Notes: generated from the letters alone by a model not told the origin. DNA of 64,000 bases from CAYOPE01 sp964405805 (GCA_964405805.1 CAYOPE010000001.1:24976-88975); one strand, 5' to 3'. Positions 6,787 through 15,891 are shown, counted from the first letter of the stretch. A program made the numbers and translations.

Positions 6787-9018
6787 TTAAACTTTAGCTT
6801 CAGCAACCTCTCGCTCGTAGTCGCATTCTTTGTTACTGCACTTCAGTGTGCCGTTTTTGGTTTCCATGAGTAGGTCGCCGGACTTTGGGCACTTCTCACC
6901 AGTAGGCTTGCCATTCATGAGGAATTTACATTTCGGATACTTGGAACAAGAATAGAAAATGCCACGCTTGGATCGGCGTTCTACGAGTTCTCCTTCGCCG
7001 CAGGAAGGACAGGTAACTCCAGTTCCTTTTTGAATTTTTTTGATATTTTTACATTCTGGGTAACCGGAGCATCCGAGGAAAGATCCGAAACGTCCGAATT
7101 TGACCACCATGGGTCGGCCGCAGACATCGCAGATCTCGCCAGAGTTTTCGTCAATGATTTTCTGTTCTTCTGGCATGGGCCGAGTGTATTTGCACTCTGG
7201 ATAATTGCTGCAAGCGATGAATTTACCAAATCTACCGAATTTGATTTGCAACTGATGTCCTGAGAGCGGACATTTTTCGTCGAGAACTTCGACATGCTTT
7301 TCTACTTCTTTTTCTTTGGTCTTGAGATTGTCATGGAATGGGCCATAAAATTCGCGGATAACTGGTACCCACTTTTTATCGCCATTAGCAATTTCATCTA
7401 GCTGCTCTTCCATGCCTGCTGTAAATTGCAAATCCACAACTTTTGGGAAATGTTCGACTAAAATGTCATTGACGATAAAACCCATTTCAGTGGGATGGAA
7501 TTTTTTATCAATTTTATTTACATAATCGCGTTCTTGAATCGTGGTAATGGTTGGCGCGTAAGTAGAAGGACGACCGATACCATGTTCTTCCAGAGCTTTA
7601 ATAAGTGAAGCATCAGTGTAGCGAGCTGGTGGCTGAGTGAAATGCTGCTTAGGAATAGTTTTGACGATTTTTGGCTTATCGCCTTTGGCTAATTCTGGCA
7701 GGAGTCCTTCCTCTTCAGCTTCTTCTTCATCAGTTCCTTCCAGATAAACTTTCATAAAGCCATCGAATTTGATGACTTGGCCTGTGGCGCGGAAAATATA
7801 CTTTTTTGTTTGCCCTGGAATCTCGATGTCTACGCTTGTGGCATCAAAAACTGCTTCAGGCATTTGTGTGGCGATCGTGCGTTTCCAGATCAATTCATAA
7901 AGTCGCATCTGATTTTTGTCCAAATGCTCCTTCACGCTCTCTGGGTCGCGAGTCAGATCAGTTGGGCGCACAGCTTCGTGCGCTTCCTGCGCGTTTTTCT
8001 GCTTGGATGAGTATTTGCGAGGCTGGTCTAGTAAATATTCCTTACCATATTTTTCTAAAATCGCATCTTTGGCAGATCCCAGCGCTTGCTCCGAAAGATT
8101 AACTGAGTCCGTACGCATGTAAGTGATAAGCCCTGTTGACTCGCCATCACCCAGCTCCACGCCTTCGTAGAGCTGCTGGGCATACATCATGGTTTGCTTG
8201 GCAGAGAAGCCCAGTTTGCGTGCTGCTTCCTGCTGCAGAGTCGAGGTTGTGAAGGGAGCAGCTGGTGATCGGCGAACTTCTTTTTTCGTAACTTCTGTGA
8301 CTTCTGCAGGTCTGTTGGCGACGTCAGCAACGATTTTTTTTGCAGCTTCTTCGGTTTTGATAGCAAGCTTATCAACTGTTTTGCCATCAATTTTCGCCAG
8401 TCTGCCTAGGAAGTTTGAATCTTTATGAAAAGTAGTTTCAATGCTCCAGTATTCCTGGGGTTTGAATTTCTGAATTTCTCGCTCGCGTTCGACGATTAGT
8501 CGCACTGCCACTGATTGTACCCGACCAGCAGACAAGCCGCGTTTGACTTTTTTCCATAAGAAAGGCGAGAGCTCGTAGCCGACAAGTCTATCGAGCACGC
8601 GGCGGGCTTGCTGCGCATCTACCAAATTGAGATCAAGCTCGCGCGGGTTTTCCAGAGCCTCTTGAATTGCAGTTTTCGTAATTTCGTGAAAAGCAATGCG
8701 TTTGAGTTCCTTTTTTTTCAAATCCAAAGCAGAGATCAGGTGCCAGGCAATAGCCTCACCTTCGCGGTCCTCATCAGTTGCCAGAATTATCTCTGGTGCT
8801 TCTTTGGCAAGCTTCTTCAGTTCTGCCACTCGTTTCTTTGACTTCGGCGGTACTACATATGTCGGCTCGAAATCATGCTCAATATCTATGCCCATCTTGC
8901 TTGTCGGCAGGTCGCGGAGATGACCGAAAGAAGCCTCGACTTTATACTTTCCATCGAGGAAGCGTGAGATAGTTTTGGCTTTAGTTGGAGACTCTACTAT
9001 GACTAAAGATTTCGTCAT
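6787..9018 (-). CDS. topA: DNA topoisomerase I (type IA)
   Basis: A 743-aa enzyme relaxing negative supercoils. The Toprim domain begins with SLVIVESPTKAKTI and has the acidic motif ATDEDREGEAIAWH near residue 90. The active-site Tyr is near residue 300 in GLITYMRTDS. The C-terminus holds zinc-ribbon repeats (CxxxxGHQLQIKFGRFGKFIAC type, CDVCGRP, CPSCGEG, CPKSGD) for single-strand DNA binding. Length is normal for bacteria. It is first in the minus-strand run or shares it with the capA/dprA genes upstream, from which it is separated by 4 nt. Confidence 0.97.
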   Translation of the reverse strand: MTKSLVIVESPTKAKTISRFLDGKYKVEASFGHLRDLPTSKMGIDIEHDFEPTYVVPPKSKKRVAELKKLAKEAPEIILATDEDREGEAIAWHLISALDLKKKELKRIAFHEITKTAIQEALENPRELDLNLVDAQQARRVLDRLVGYELSPFLWKKVKRGLSAGRVQSVAVRLIVEREREIQKFKPQEYWSIETTFHKDSNFLGRLAKIDGKTVDKLAIKTEEAAKKIVADVANRPAEVTEVTKKEVRRSPAAPFTTSTLQQEAARKLGFSAKQTMMYAQQLYEGVELGDGESTGLITYMRTDSVNLSEQALGSAKDAILEKYGKEYLLDQPRKYSSKQKNAQEAHEAVRPTDLTRDPESVKEHLDKNQMRLYELIWKRTIATQMPEAVFDATSVDIEIPGQTKKYIFRATGQVIKFDGFMKVYLEGTDEEEAEEEGLLPELAKGDKPKIVKTIPKQHFTQPPARYTDASLIKALEEHGIGRPSTYAPTITTIQERDYVNKIDKKFHPTEMGFIVNDILVEHFPKVVDLQFTAGMEEQLDEIANGDKKWVPVIREFYGPFHDNLKTKEKEVEKHVEVLDEKCPLSGHQLQIKFGRFGKFIACSNYPECKYTRPMPEEQKIIDENSGEICDVCGRPMVVKFGRFGSFLGCSGYPECKNIKKIQKGTGVTCPSCGEGELVERRSKRGIFYSCSKYPKCKFLMNGKPTGEKCPKSGDLLMETKNGTLKCSNKECDYEREVAEAKV

Positions 9019-9022
9019 AGTC

Positions 9023-10069
9023 CTAATTGTGATTGAAAATAATTGGATCTGTCAAGCCCATCTTCTTTAAAATCGCTGAAGTTTCATCAGGATTGGCCCA
9101 TCGCGGGCAGCAGTAATCCTCAATGATCACAGGCTTAAGCTCAATTTTTTGGATTTGATCTTTGTGATAACTTATTGAAAGCGTTAAACCCTCTTTTGTT
9201 TCCTGACTAAACATTTGGTCAAAGACAAAGTTACCGAGACTATAAAAAATCCATTTGCCTTGGTACTGCTCTACCGTCTGGATCCAGTGCGGATGCTCGC
9301 CGATGACCAGATCTGCCCCAGCATCGATAGCGGTATGGGCAAATTTGATTTGCGCCTCAGTGGGCTTGCGAGTGTACTCAATGCCAGCGTGCATATTGAC
9401 TATCACGATATTTGCGCCATGACTTTTTAGCCCCAAAATATCTTGTTTCAGCTTTGATAGATCATTAAAGTTGCAAACTTCTGGGCTAGAACTTTTGCCA
9501 CCATCATTGAGCGCTGTATAAGAGTAGGCGAGGAAACCGAATTTAGTATTATTTTTTGTGACGATTTGTCCATCATGACAGTCTGAGCCTGTGCCGATCG
9601 GCACAATGTTATTTTGGGCAAGTAAGTTTAGTGTAAAATCAATGCCTTTTTGGCCTTGGTCAAAAGCGTGATTGTTGGCAGTTGATAAAACATCCAGTCC
9701 GGCAAAGGTGAGACCTTGCACGGACTTAGGATCGGCATTGAAAACCAGGCTCCCGTCTACGAAGTGATGACCAGTATCATTAAATGGTGATTCGAGATTG
9801 GCAAAAGCAATGTCTGCGTTTTTAATAAAATCAGCAACTTTTTGAAACGGCAAAGTAAAGTCATTTGCTTCTGTCATTTTCCGGTCCACATTTCGAGAAA
9901 GCATGATGTCACCAGCGAAAAACAAGGTTGTAGGTTTGAGGTTTGAGATGTGAGTAGTAGCGTGCCGATTCATCGGCTCACTGAGCTTGGATGGCATAAG
10001 AAAAAAGACACAAGCAGCAGCTGCAAGTAAAATAATTAAGACAAAAGTAATTCTAGCGGACTTTGACAT
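9023..10069 (-). CDS. CapA-family metallophosphatase-like, membrane-anchored
   Basis: A 348-aa protein with an N-terminal transmembrane segment (about residues 7-25) and a PGA_cap/CapA domain: FFAGDIMLSRNVD, ADIAFANLESPF, LSTANNHAFDQG, and a late GEHPHWIQ plus YSLGNFVFDQ. These Asp, Asn and His residues are the metal-site residues of calcineurin-like phosphoesterases. CapA proteins act in poly-gamma-glutamate capsule export. No other cap genes are here, so an envelope role is inference. Its start overlaps the dprA end by 17 nt. Two copies of GGTTTGA lie in the sequence encoding the post-membrane linker. Confidence 0.85.
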   Translation of the reverse strand: MSKSARITFVLIILLAAAACVFFLMPSKLSEPMNRHATTHISNLKPTTLFFAGDIMLSRNVDRKMTEANDFTLPFQKVADFIKNADIAFANLESPFNDTGHHFVDGSLVFNADPKSVQGLTFAGLDVLSTANNHAFDQGQKGIDFTLNLLAQNNIVPIGTGSDCHDGQIVTKNNTKFGFLAYSYTALNDGGKSSSPEVCNFNDLSKLKQDILGLKSHGANIVIVNMHAGIEYTRKPTEAQIKFAHTAIDAGADLVIGEHPHWIQTVEQYQGKWIFYSLGNFVFDQMFSQETKEGLTLSISYHKDQIQKIELKPVIIEDYCCPRWANPDETSAILKKMGLTDPIIFNHN

Positions 10070-11141
10070 AAATCCCTGCGCCTAAATTTTTCACGCGACC
10101 TTTCATCTCAAGCATGGTCAGACTTGCATTCACAGTCTGCGCTGGCATGGAGACATTTTTAATCAGATCGTTAATGTGAATGCCGTCGCGATTGAGGTGA
10201 ACTAAGATTTTTTCTTCTTCAGAAGTGGCCTCAGTGACTATTACCTGCTCAGTTTGAGCGGAATCAATATTTAATTCTTCTAGAATATCAAAAGCCGAAT
10301 TGACTAGCTTAGCGCCTTTTTTGATGAGTTGATTGGTCCCTCTTGAGACTTCAGAAAAAATTGAACCTGGCACTGCAAACACTTCCCGATTTTGTTCGAG
10401 CGCAAAGTTTGCAGTAATCAGCGCTCCTGATTCAGCATCTGCTTCGATGACCAGAGTGCCAAGCGAGAGCCCTGAGATGATCCGGTTGCGGATCGGGAAG
10501 TTTTGCTTGATAGTACCAAAGCCCAGAGGGTATTCAGAGACCAGGCAGCCAGCTTCAATAATTTTTTGGGCAAGACTGTAGTTGGTGCGAGGAGAGATGC
10601 TGGCGTTGTCCAGGTCTGAAGCCAGGACTGCGATGGGCACTCCGTCATTTTCTACAGCAGAATTTAGTGCCACAGCATCTACTCCAAATGCAAGACCTGA
10701 AAAAATTGCCAAATTGCTATCCACTAGGCCGGTCACAATCTCTTCTGTGGCCTGTTTTCCGTAATTCGTCATCTTGCGAGTGCCGACCACTCCAATGCCG
10801 AGTTTGTTAAGGGCCTTTTTGTCTCCTCTTATATATAATAGTGGGGGAGCAGCATGGATTTCTTTCAGTAGTTTGGGATATGTGCTTTCAGAAAAGAGGA
10901 TTGTCTCGATCTGGCGCCGCGCCAGCTCGGCAAAAGATTGCTCTGGCTTGATTTTCGGTTTATTTGCTATAATTTGGTTAATAGTTTTTGCAGCTAGTCC
11001 GGCATCTATGTATTGGCCATCACGGCCGATCCAAGCCTGATAAAAGCTGCCGAAATGATTAAACAGTTTCTGCATGCTCATAGCGCCGATCTCTGGAATG
11101 AGGTTGAAAGCGTTAGCAAAAATTTTATCTTCTAGGTTCAT
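10053..11141 (-). CDS. dprA: DNA processing protein DprA
   Basis: A 362-aa protein that protects incoming single-stranded DNA and loads RecA during natural transformation. The Rossmann-like core shows GVVGTRKMTNYG, IFSGLAFGVDAVA, FPIRNRIISGLS and LITANFALEQNREVFAVPG, all diagnostic. A C-terminal winged helix (DGIHINDLIKNVSMPAQTV) is present. The start at 11141 is chosen because the longer frame would begin inside a palindromic repeat. With comEC at 38 kb and a possible pilus ATPase at 63.9 kb this suggests a competence pathway. Confidence 0.95.
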   Translation of the reverse strand: MNLEDKIFANAFNLIPEIGAMSMQKLFNHFGSFYQAWIGRDGQYIDAGLAAKTINQIIANKPKIKPEQSFAELARRQIETILFSESTYPKLLKEIHAAPPLLYIRGDKKALNKLGIGVVGTRKMTNYGKQATEEIVTGLVDSNLAIFSGLAFGVDAVALNSAVENDGVPIAVLASDLDNASISPRTNYSLAQKIIEAGCLVSEYPLGFGTIKQNFPIRNRIISGLSLGTLVIEADAESGALITANFALEQNREVFAVPGSIFSEVSRGTNQLIKKGAKLVNSAFDILEELNIDSAQTEQVIVTEATSEEEKILVHLNRDGIHINDLIKNVSMPAQTVNASLTMLEMKGRVKNLGAGIYVKVR

Positions 11142-11147
11142 ATGTGT

Positions 11148-11200
11148 GAGGCCTGCCTCTACCTGTCGGTAGACAGGTGCCGGCAGGCAGGTTGACATGG
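11148..11200. repeat. Nested palindromic repeat upstream of dprA
   Basis: CCTGCC and GGCAGG outer arms enclose ACCTGTC GGTA GACAGGT. It is the same family as the palindromes at 5384, 6520 and 22174. It lies just before the dprA start. Confidence 0.75.
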
Positions 11201-11254
11201 GGAGGTTTTTTTGTTAGAATTCAGAGTTCTTTACCAAATCATAGCATGTTTAGT

Positions 11255-11400
11255 GTTCTTGATCCTACCTGCAAGCGGCGAAAGTAGACAGCATCCCTCC
11301 TATTGTCTGCAAGTAACCACAAGTTGAGGCTGAAACGGTTTTCCGTTTTTGGTCTAGCGCTTCGTAGGTAGGGTTAAGATCGTTAAGAATTTTGCGGAGG
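11255..11400 (+). ncRNA. Structured leader RNA before a five-ORF cluster
   Basis: An outer helix pairs CCTACCT (11264-11270) with AGGTAGG (11366-11372) and AGCG (11274) with CGCT (11358). Inside are a GTAGACA/TGTCTGC hairpin and an AAACGG-TTTT-CCGTTT hairpin, giving a multi-branch fold of about 110 nt. It matches no riboswitch I can name. A GGAGG and then the first small ORF follow. Confidence 0.55.
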
Positions 11401-11426
11401 AAACTTTTTTACCCATGGAGGTGGGT

Positions 11427-11648
11427 ATGGCCAAGGACGGCCCGTCGATTGGAAAAATGGCAGCATCGGCTCTGTGTCTCGCCATCTTCGTTTCTGCGAC
11501 TGTGCGCGTCGTGGACAACCCGGCGATCAAGGAAGTGGTTTTTCACTCGGTGAAGCTGGCTCTGATCGGAGTCGGCCTGCTGAGCACTCTTGCCACTTGT
11601 TTTGTGGCCGTGGTGCTGGGTTGGCACTGGAACTCTGAAAGGAATTAG
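11427..11648 (+). CDS. Small membrane protein (73 aa), unrecognised
   Basis: The start at 11427 is chosen because GGAGG lies 5 nt upstream. The SD sits in an ACCC/GGGT hairpin. Two hydrophobic segments (about residues 11-27 and 40-62) are separated by a short charged loop, and the protein ends HWNSERN. No family is recognised. First gene of a tightly packed five-ORF cluster with GC-rich codons. Confidence 0.6.
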   Translation: MAKDGPSIGKMAASALCLAIFVSATVRVVDNPAIKEVVFHSVKLALIGVGLLSTLATCFVAVVLGWHWNSERN

Positions 11649-11651
11649 GAA

Positions 11652-11768
11652 ATGGCAGAAAACCAATCCGACCTCAAGGTCGGTTCGCGGATAGATCCTG
11701 AAGTTGGAAGCTCCGGAGGTACCGGAGCGCAGCATCGCGGACAACTAAATACGGAGTCGTCGGAATGA
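11652..11768 (+). CDS. Tiny ORF (38 aa) in the mini-gene cluster
   Basis: It begins 3 nt after the previous stop, with GGAA-type SD (AGGAA) upstream, and its stop overlaps the next start (ATGA). The peptide starts MAENQSDLKVGSRIDPEVG and has no recognised motif. It is supported only by spacing and overlap. Confidence 0.45.
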   Translation: MAENQSDLKVGSRIDPEVGSSGGTGAQHRGQLNTESSE

Positions 11769-11932
11769 TCACAAGAGGTCCTCGTCTCGTGAAGAGAAGC
11801 GAAGAGTCATCGCATCCTGCCGCGGCCCAGCAATCCATGCTCGCCGCACCCAACCCCGTTGAACCCCCGCAAGCCCTAACCCCGAAGACAGCGCAGGAAG
11901 CGAGAGTCGCTTTCGCGCAGCTGTTCAAATAG
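11765..11932 (+). CDS. Small ORF (55 aa) in the mini-gene cluster
   Basis: The ATG overlaps the previous stop. The basic N-terminus (MITRGPRLVKRSEE) is followed by a Pro/Ala-rich middle and a helical end (AQEARVAFAQLF). Unrecognised. AGAGGTGAACC, the SD of the next gene, directly follows its stop. Confidence 0.45.
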   Translation: MITRGPRLVKRSEESSHPAAAQQSMLAAPNPVEPPQALTPKTAQEARVAFAQLFK

Positions 11933-11941
11933 AGGTGAACC

Positions 11942-12160
11942 ATGATTGGAACACACTCTATTCGGGAAATCCCCAGACTCAAGCCGTTGGCTTCGGATTC
12001 TCCAATCCGGCTCCTCGAGAGCGACAAGCGGCTTACGATAAAGGAAGTCGACCATCTGATCGGCATTCTGCGGACAATGTCCGAGGCCGAGCTGCGACAA
12101 GTCCTACTCGTGTGTGAGCAGCGACTGGCCGCGGTGACTGGCACGAAGTTCCAGTCATAG
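11942..12160 (+). CDS. Small helical protein (72 aa), unrecognised
   Basis: Start supported by AGAGGTG 5 nt upstream. The second half (residues 30-62, with VDHLIGILRTMSEAELRQVL) looks like a compact helical hairpin. No family is recognised. It is the best-supported member of the five-ORF cluster after the first gene. Confidence 0.6.
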   Translation: MIGTHSIREIPRLKPLASDSPIRLLESDKRLTIKEVDHLIGILRTMSEAELRQVLLVCEQRLAAVTGTKFQS

Positions 12161-12167
12161 GCGGATC

Positions 12168-12362
12168 ATGGCAATCAGAGAAGAGAAACGGAGATCGGAT
12201 GGTTCGCTTCGCTCATCGATCGGTAGGCATAGAGCGAAGAGGCTGACCAATCTTCGAAAAACAGGCAACCGCGTTCCGGAGAAGAAGCCGCCATGGCTCG
12301 AGCGGCCGTACCAAACACCAGCCTTCGAGCCGCCTCGGCAGATCCTCCGTACAGACGACTGA
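12168..12362 (+). CDS. Small basic protein (64 aa), unrecognised
   Basis: It starts 7 nt after the previous stop with a weak AGGCGG SD. Very Arg/Lys-rich N-terminus (MAIREEKRRSDGSLRSS), possibly nucleic-acid binding. No family is recognised. About 100 nt of non-coding sequence and then a terminator follow. Confidence 0.5.
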   Translation: MAIREEKRRSDGSLRSSIGRHRAKRLTNLRKTGNRVPEKKPPWLERPYQTPAFEPPRQILRTDD

Positions 12363-12463
12363 AGACCACCTCCCACCCGCCCCGCACCCAGCCGGGGCAA
12401 GTACCGTCGAGACCGACGCACCTGCGTCAATCGACTGGTAGGCCGCAAGGCCACAAGAATTTG

Positions 12464-12505
12464 AAAAGACCCAGCGTTCGTATGCACGACGTTGGGTCTT
12501 TCTCA
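12464..12505. terminator. Bidirectional terminator between mini-gene cluster and pth
   Basis: AAAAGACCCA and TGGGTCTTT arms with T-rich tails on both strands, placed between convergent genes. Confidence 0.75.
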
Positions 12506-12516
12506 TTTATAAATGC

Positions 12517-13056
12517 TTATCCGTTGAACTTTGACTGCGCAATGTCTAGTCCTTCAGTTTGGAGGATTTCGATAGCGGCTTTGGTTTTTTCGAGAACTTC
12601 TTTGACGATTTGTTCTTCGTCTGAAGAAAATTTTTGTAATACATAAGCATCGCCAGGCATTTGTCCACGCGTTTGAGGATTGTCGATCCCAAGTCTGATG
12701 CGGATGAAATCTTGAGTGCCTAATTCATCAATTACTGATTGCACCCCGTTGTGGCCTGCGCCTGAAGCACTTTTTTGAATCCGGATAGCTGCAAGTGGCA
12801 GATCCAACTCATCATGAACTACCACTAGCTCTGCGTCTGGATAAAATTTCAGAATTTCTTTCACAGCCTCACCTGATTTGTTCATAAAAGTTTGTGGTCT
12901 GGCTAAAATCACATCATCAAGCTTGATAAATTCACAATTATATTTGTTTTCCCACTTTTCGCCATTGGCCAGCAAGTCTAAACAGCGAAAACCCAGATTG
13001 TGTCTGGTGTTTTCGTATTGTTTTCCGGGATTACCAAGGCCTACTATGAGCATCAT
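12517..13056 (-). CDS. pth: Peptidyl-tRNA hydrolase
   Basis: A 179-aa enzyme releasing tRNA from stalled peptidyl-tRNA. The N-terminal motif LIVGLGNPGKQYENTRHNLGF contains the catalytic His; RPQTFMNKSGEAV, VVHDELDLPLAAIRI and GHNGVQSV are all family signatures. Normal length. The start overlaps the der stop (ATGA), so it is coupled to der. Confidence 0.97.
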   Translation of the reverse strand: MMLIVGLGNPGKQYENTRHNLGFRCLDLLANGEKWENKYNCEFIKLDDVILARPQTFMNKSGEAVKEILKFYPDAELVVVHDELDLPLAAIRIQKSASGAGHNGVQSVIDELGTQDFIRIRLGIDNPQTRGQMPGDAYVLQKFSSDEEQIVKEVLEKTKAAIEILQTEGLDIAQSKFNG

Positions 13057-14372
13057 ACTTTTCTAGCATATTTAATTTGTATGGGCGTGCCTTCAAAACC
13101 AAATTTGAGGCGGAATTGTTTTTCAAACCACTTTTTCCATGCCTCAGCGATGGCGGCTGGAAAATTTACGGTCATTTTAAAAGTCGGAGGGTTAGTCGCA
13201 ATTTGTTTTAGGTTATAAATTTTTGGAGCTCTTTGGTCCTCAATCTTACCAGGCATGTGCTCAGTGATAATTTTTTCCAAAAATTGATCAAGGTCATCCT
13301 GGTCAGCTTGTTTTTGTGCCGCTTGCGCGGCACCCTGAGCAAATTTTAGCAGTAAATCCAGACCTTGAGAAGTCTTTGCTGAAGTAAACAGCACTGGCAC
13401 AAACCACATTTGAGGCAGATAGTCGGGCAGGACATCGAGTAAGCGATCTTGATCGTCTTTTTTGACCTGATCGATTTTGTTTAGAAGTATAACCACTGCT
13501 TTACCAGCTTCGAGGATAGCTCTGGCAATGGTTTGATCCTGCACTGTGATCTCAGAAGTGGCATCAAGTACAAACAGGGCTACATCAGTTTGACTAATTG
13601 TCCTAATCGACTGGAAAGCAGCTGCGGCTTCCACATCGCTGTCCTGATCCCATTTCTTTTTGATACCAGCGGTATCGAGTAAAATAAATTTTTGTCCATT
13701 TGACTCGAAAGGAACCTCAACTGTTGATCTCGTGGTTCCGGCTTTGTCATGCACCAGGAGCCGTTCTTGTTTGAGCAGAGCATTGATCAGGGATGATTTG
13801 CCCACATTTGGTTTACCGACAAAGGCAATTTTAAGCCCTTGTTCGTTAGGTTTGAGGTTTGAGGTTTGAGGTTTGAGCCGCTTGACCACTTCGTCCAGGA
13901 TGTCGCCAATGCCTGAGCCGTTGATGGAAGACATGAGATAAGGCTTGCCAAGGCCCAGTTTTTGGTATGCTTCACCAGCACTCAGTGTTTTGGCATTGCG
14001 CGTATCAATTTTATTTACTCCCAAAACCACTGGTTTGCCACTTTGCGAAAGTTGGGAAGCGATCTGCAGATCTTTGGAACTCGGTATAGTCTGACCATCA
14101 ACGAGTAATAGGATGAGATCTGCTTCTTCTTTGGCGATCGCCGTTTGCTTCTGAACATTTTTCTCTAGTTCTGAGTCAGGACGATGGACAATTCCTGCTG
14201 TGTCGATGAGATAGAATGATAAATCGTTCCAAGCAGTCAGCCCATACGCTCGATCTCTGGTTGTGCCGGCTTCCGGATATGTTAAAGCAGTCCTTCTTTC
14301 TAGGACTTTGTTAAAAAAAGTCGATTTGCCAGAATTGGGAAGCCCGATGATGGCGACGAGTGGAATTTTCAT
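13053..14372 (-). CDS. der: Ribosome-associated GTPase Der (EngA)
   Basis: A 439-aa double-GTPase for 50S assembly. The first G domain has GLPNSGKST, DTAG and NKID; the second has GKPNVGKSS, DTAGIKKK and NKID at about residues 180-310. A C-terminal KH-like domain follows. The linker between the G domains (LKPQTSNLKP) is encoded by four perfect tandem heptamers, a potential slippage site. The start overlaps the LCP stop. Confidence 0.97.
   Translation of the reverse strand: MKIPLVAIIGLPNSGKSTFFNKVLERRTALTYPEAGTTRDRAYGLTAWNDLSFYLIDTAGIVHRPDSELEKNVQKQTAIAKEEADLILLLVDGQTIPSSKDLQIASQLSQSGKPVVLGVNKIDTRNAKTLSAGEAYQKLGLGKPYLMSSINGSGIGDILDEVVKRLKPQTSNLKPNEQGLKIAFVGKPNVGKSSLINALLKQERLLVHDKAGTTRSTVEVPFESNGQKFILLDTAGIKKKWDQDSDVEAAAAFQSIRTISQTDVALFVLDATSEITVQDQTIARAILEAGKAVVILLNKIDQVKKDDQDRLLDVLPDYLPQMWFVPVLFTSAKTSQGLDLLLKFAQGAAQAAQKQADQDDLDQFLEKIITEHMPGKIEDQRAPKIYNLKQIATNPPTFKMTVNFPAAIAEAWKKWFEKQFRLKFGFEGTPIQIKYARKV
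13849..13876. repeat. Tandem heptamer repeat (GGTTTGA)x4 inside der
   Basis: Four perfect 7-bp units. Gain or loss of a unit would shift the der frame. Two related units occur in the capA-like gene near 9934. Confidence 0.9.
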
Positions 14373-15769
14373 AATGCGTCTTTACCAAGTATGATTACAA
14401 AGTCAGCAAAGGAGCCAGAGTACGGCACGTCTGAGACAGTGAAGTTATAATGAGACTTTAAATAATCCAAAGTTTTAGGTTTGGTGCCGTGAGAATTGTC
14501 ATAAAGAATCGTTTGGCTATAGGGCACTTTGCCTTTGAAGCTCGTGAAATTCACAGTCAGACCAAGCTCTGAAAGTTTACTGAAAGTCGTGGCAGCCAGT
14601 CCGGTTTTGCTCGTGGAATTCTGTGCTTCGATGTCTGCATTTTCTTTTTTCAGTTTCGCCAGCTCAGGGGCCTTTACTAGAAATTCGTGGATATCGGTCA
14701 AGGTTTTTCCTTCACAAGGCTCAACTACATACATGCGTGTAGGTTCTTCTGATAAAGCAGGTTCTGCGACTTTAGTGGCAGTCGTGGCATGAGTTTGTAG
14801 ATCGACTAAGCCTGCACAAATCAGATCATCTTGCGGCTCTAGCGAAAAAGAATAGATATTGTCACTACTGATCTGTTTGGCCAAATCAGCAAGCCTTTTG
14901 AGTTCATAAGGCTCAAGATTGGTTCGGAAATTTTCCGTAAAATCTTTGAGAAGATTATTAATCGTGGAAAGGCCGGTAAGATTTAGTTGTAGGATCTTGT
15001 TTTTCATAGCTACCAAGATTTTTTTCTGGCGCTCTGAGCGAGCAAAGTCTGATCCTTCGTTGTTTTCTTCAGAATGCCTGCTACGAGCAAAGATCAGAGC
15101 GGTCTTTCCGTCCATGTGCTGCGGGCCTTTCACAAATGTCACAGGCGCGAGATAACCAGTTGTATCATATGGATAGTCATTAGGGAAGGTCGCATCAGTA
15201 AAACTTCTATCTACTGTCACATCCACACCGCCTAGATCGTTTACTGCTTGGACGAATCCTCTAAAGTCAATCACGGCATAATATGGAATCCGTAAGCCAG
15301 TAATTTTTTCTGCTACATCAATCGCTGCATCTCCTGCAGTATTCGGATCATCGCGGAAGGCATAAGCGTAGGCAGCGTTAACTTTGTTGTACCCGTATTT
15401 GGGTAGCTCCAAGGCAAAGTCTCTTGGGATTGAAATTAATGTTACTTCATTTGATTTAGTATCAATACTTGCGACAATCATAGTGTCGGTGAGATGCTCA
15501 CCCTGATGACCCGCCCCACCGATACCAAGCAGTAGAACATTGACAGTGCCCTGAGATTCACCCACTAATTCTTTATCTGAACTTAAAAACAAGCTGCTTA
15601 CACGAGTGAAGATATTTCCATTTTTACCAGTGAAAATTTTGTTGGTTCTACCGATCATGTTTAAAACGAACCAGGCGCCCATGCCAAGAACTAATAAAAC
15701 TAGAGTTACTAGAATAACTTTTTTTTCGCATAGCCTACTAATTATACGTTTTTTAGCCCTTGTTTTCAA
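14369..15769 (-). CDS. LytR-CpsA-Psr (LCP) family phosphotransferase with LytR_C domain
   Basis: A 466-aa membrane protein. An N-terminal basic stretch and transmembrane helix (about residues 18-38) are followed by the LCP domain (GTVNVLLLGIGG, LTDTMIVASID, LISIPRDFALELP, GKTALIFARSRHSEE with the conserved Asp/Arg residues), then a C-terminal LytR_C-like domain. LCP enzymes attach lipid-linked glycopolymers to peptidoglycan. It starts the LCP-der-pth run; no promoter was assigned. Confidence 0.93.
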   Translation of the reverse strand: MKTRAKKRIISRLCEKKVILVTLVLLVLGMGAWFVLNMIGRTNKIFTGKNGNIFTRVSSLFLSSDKELVGESQGTVNVLLLGIGGAGHQGEHLTDTMIVASIDTKSNEVTLISIPRDFALELPKYGYNKVNAAYAYAFRDDPNTAGDAAIDVAEKITGLRIPYYAVIDFRGFVQAVNDLGGVDVTVDRSFTDATFPNDYPYDTTGYLAPVTFVKGPQHMDGKTALIFARSRHSEENNEGSDFARSERQKKILVAMKNKILQLNLTGLSTINNLLKDFTENFRTNLEPYELKRLADLAKQISSDNIYSFSLEPQDDLICAGLVDLQTHATTATKVAEPALSEEPTRMYVVEPCEGKTLTDIHEFLVKAPELAKLKKENADIEAQNSTSKTGLAATTFSKLSELGLTVNFTSFKGKVPYSQTILYDNSHGTKPKTLDYLKSHYNFTVSDVPYSGSFADFVIILGKDAL

Positions 15770-15805
15770 TCCCGGATATCTGTTAAGCTAGTAAAGCACT
15801 TAAAA

Positions 15806-15880
15806 GGGCGGTTAGCTCAGCGGTAGAGCATTGCATTCACATTGCAGGGGCCACAGGTTCGAATCCTGTACCGCCCACCA
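15806..15880 (+). tRNA. tRNA-Val (anticodon CAC)
   Basis: Acceptor GGGCGGT/ACCGCCC, D-arm GCTC/GAGC, anticodon loop TTCACAT, T-loop TTCGAAT. CCA is encoded. Confidence 0.93.
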
Positions 15881-15891
15881 GGGAAATTTCT

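Noticed and set aside
11142..11198. N-terminal extension of DprA
   Set aside because: The extension is encoded by a palindromic repeat; translation from 11141 is more plausible.
12363..12463. A sixth gene in the 11.4-12.4 kb cluster
   Set aside because: No SD or start with a sensible frame between the last stop and the terminator.
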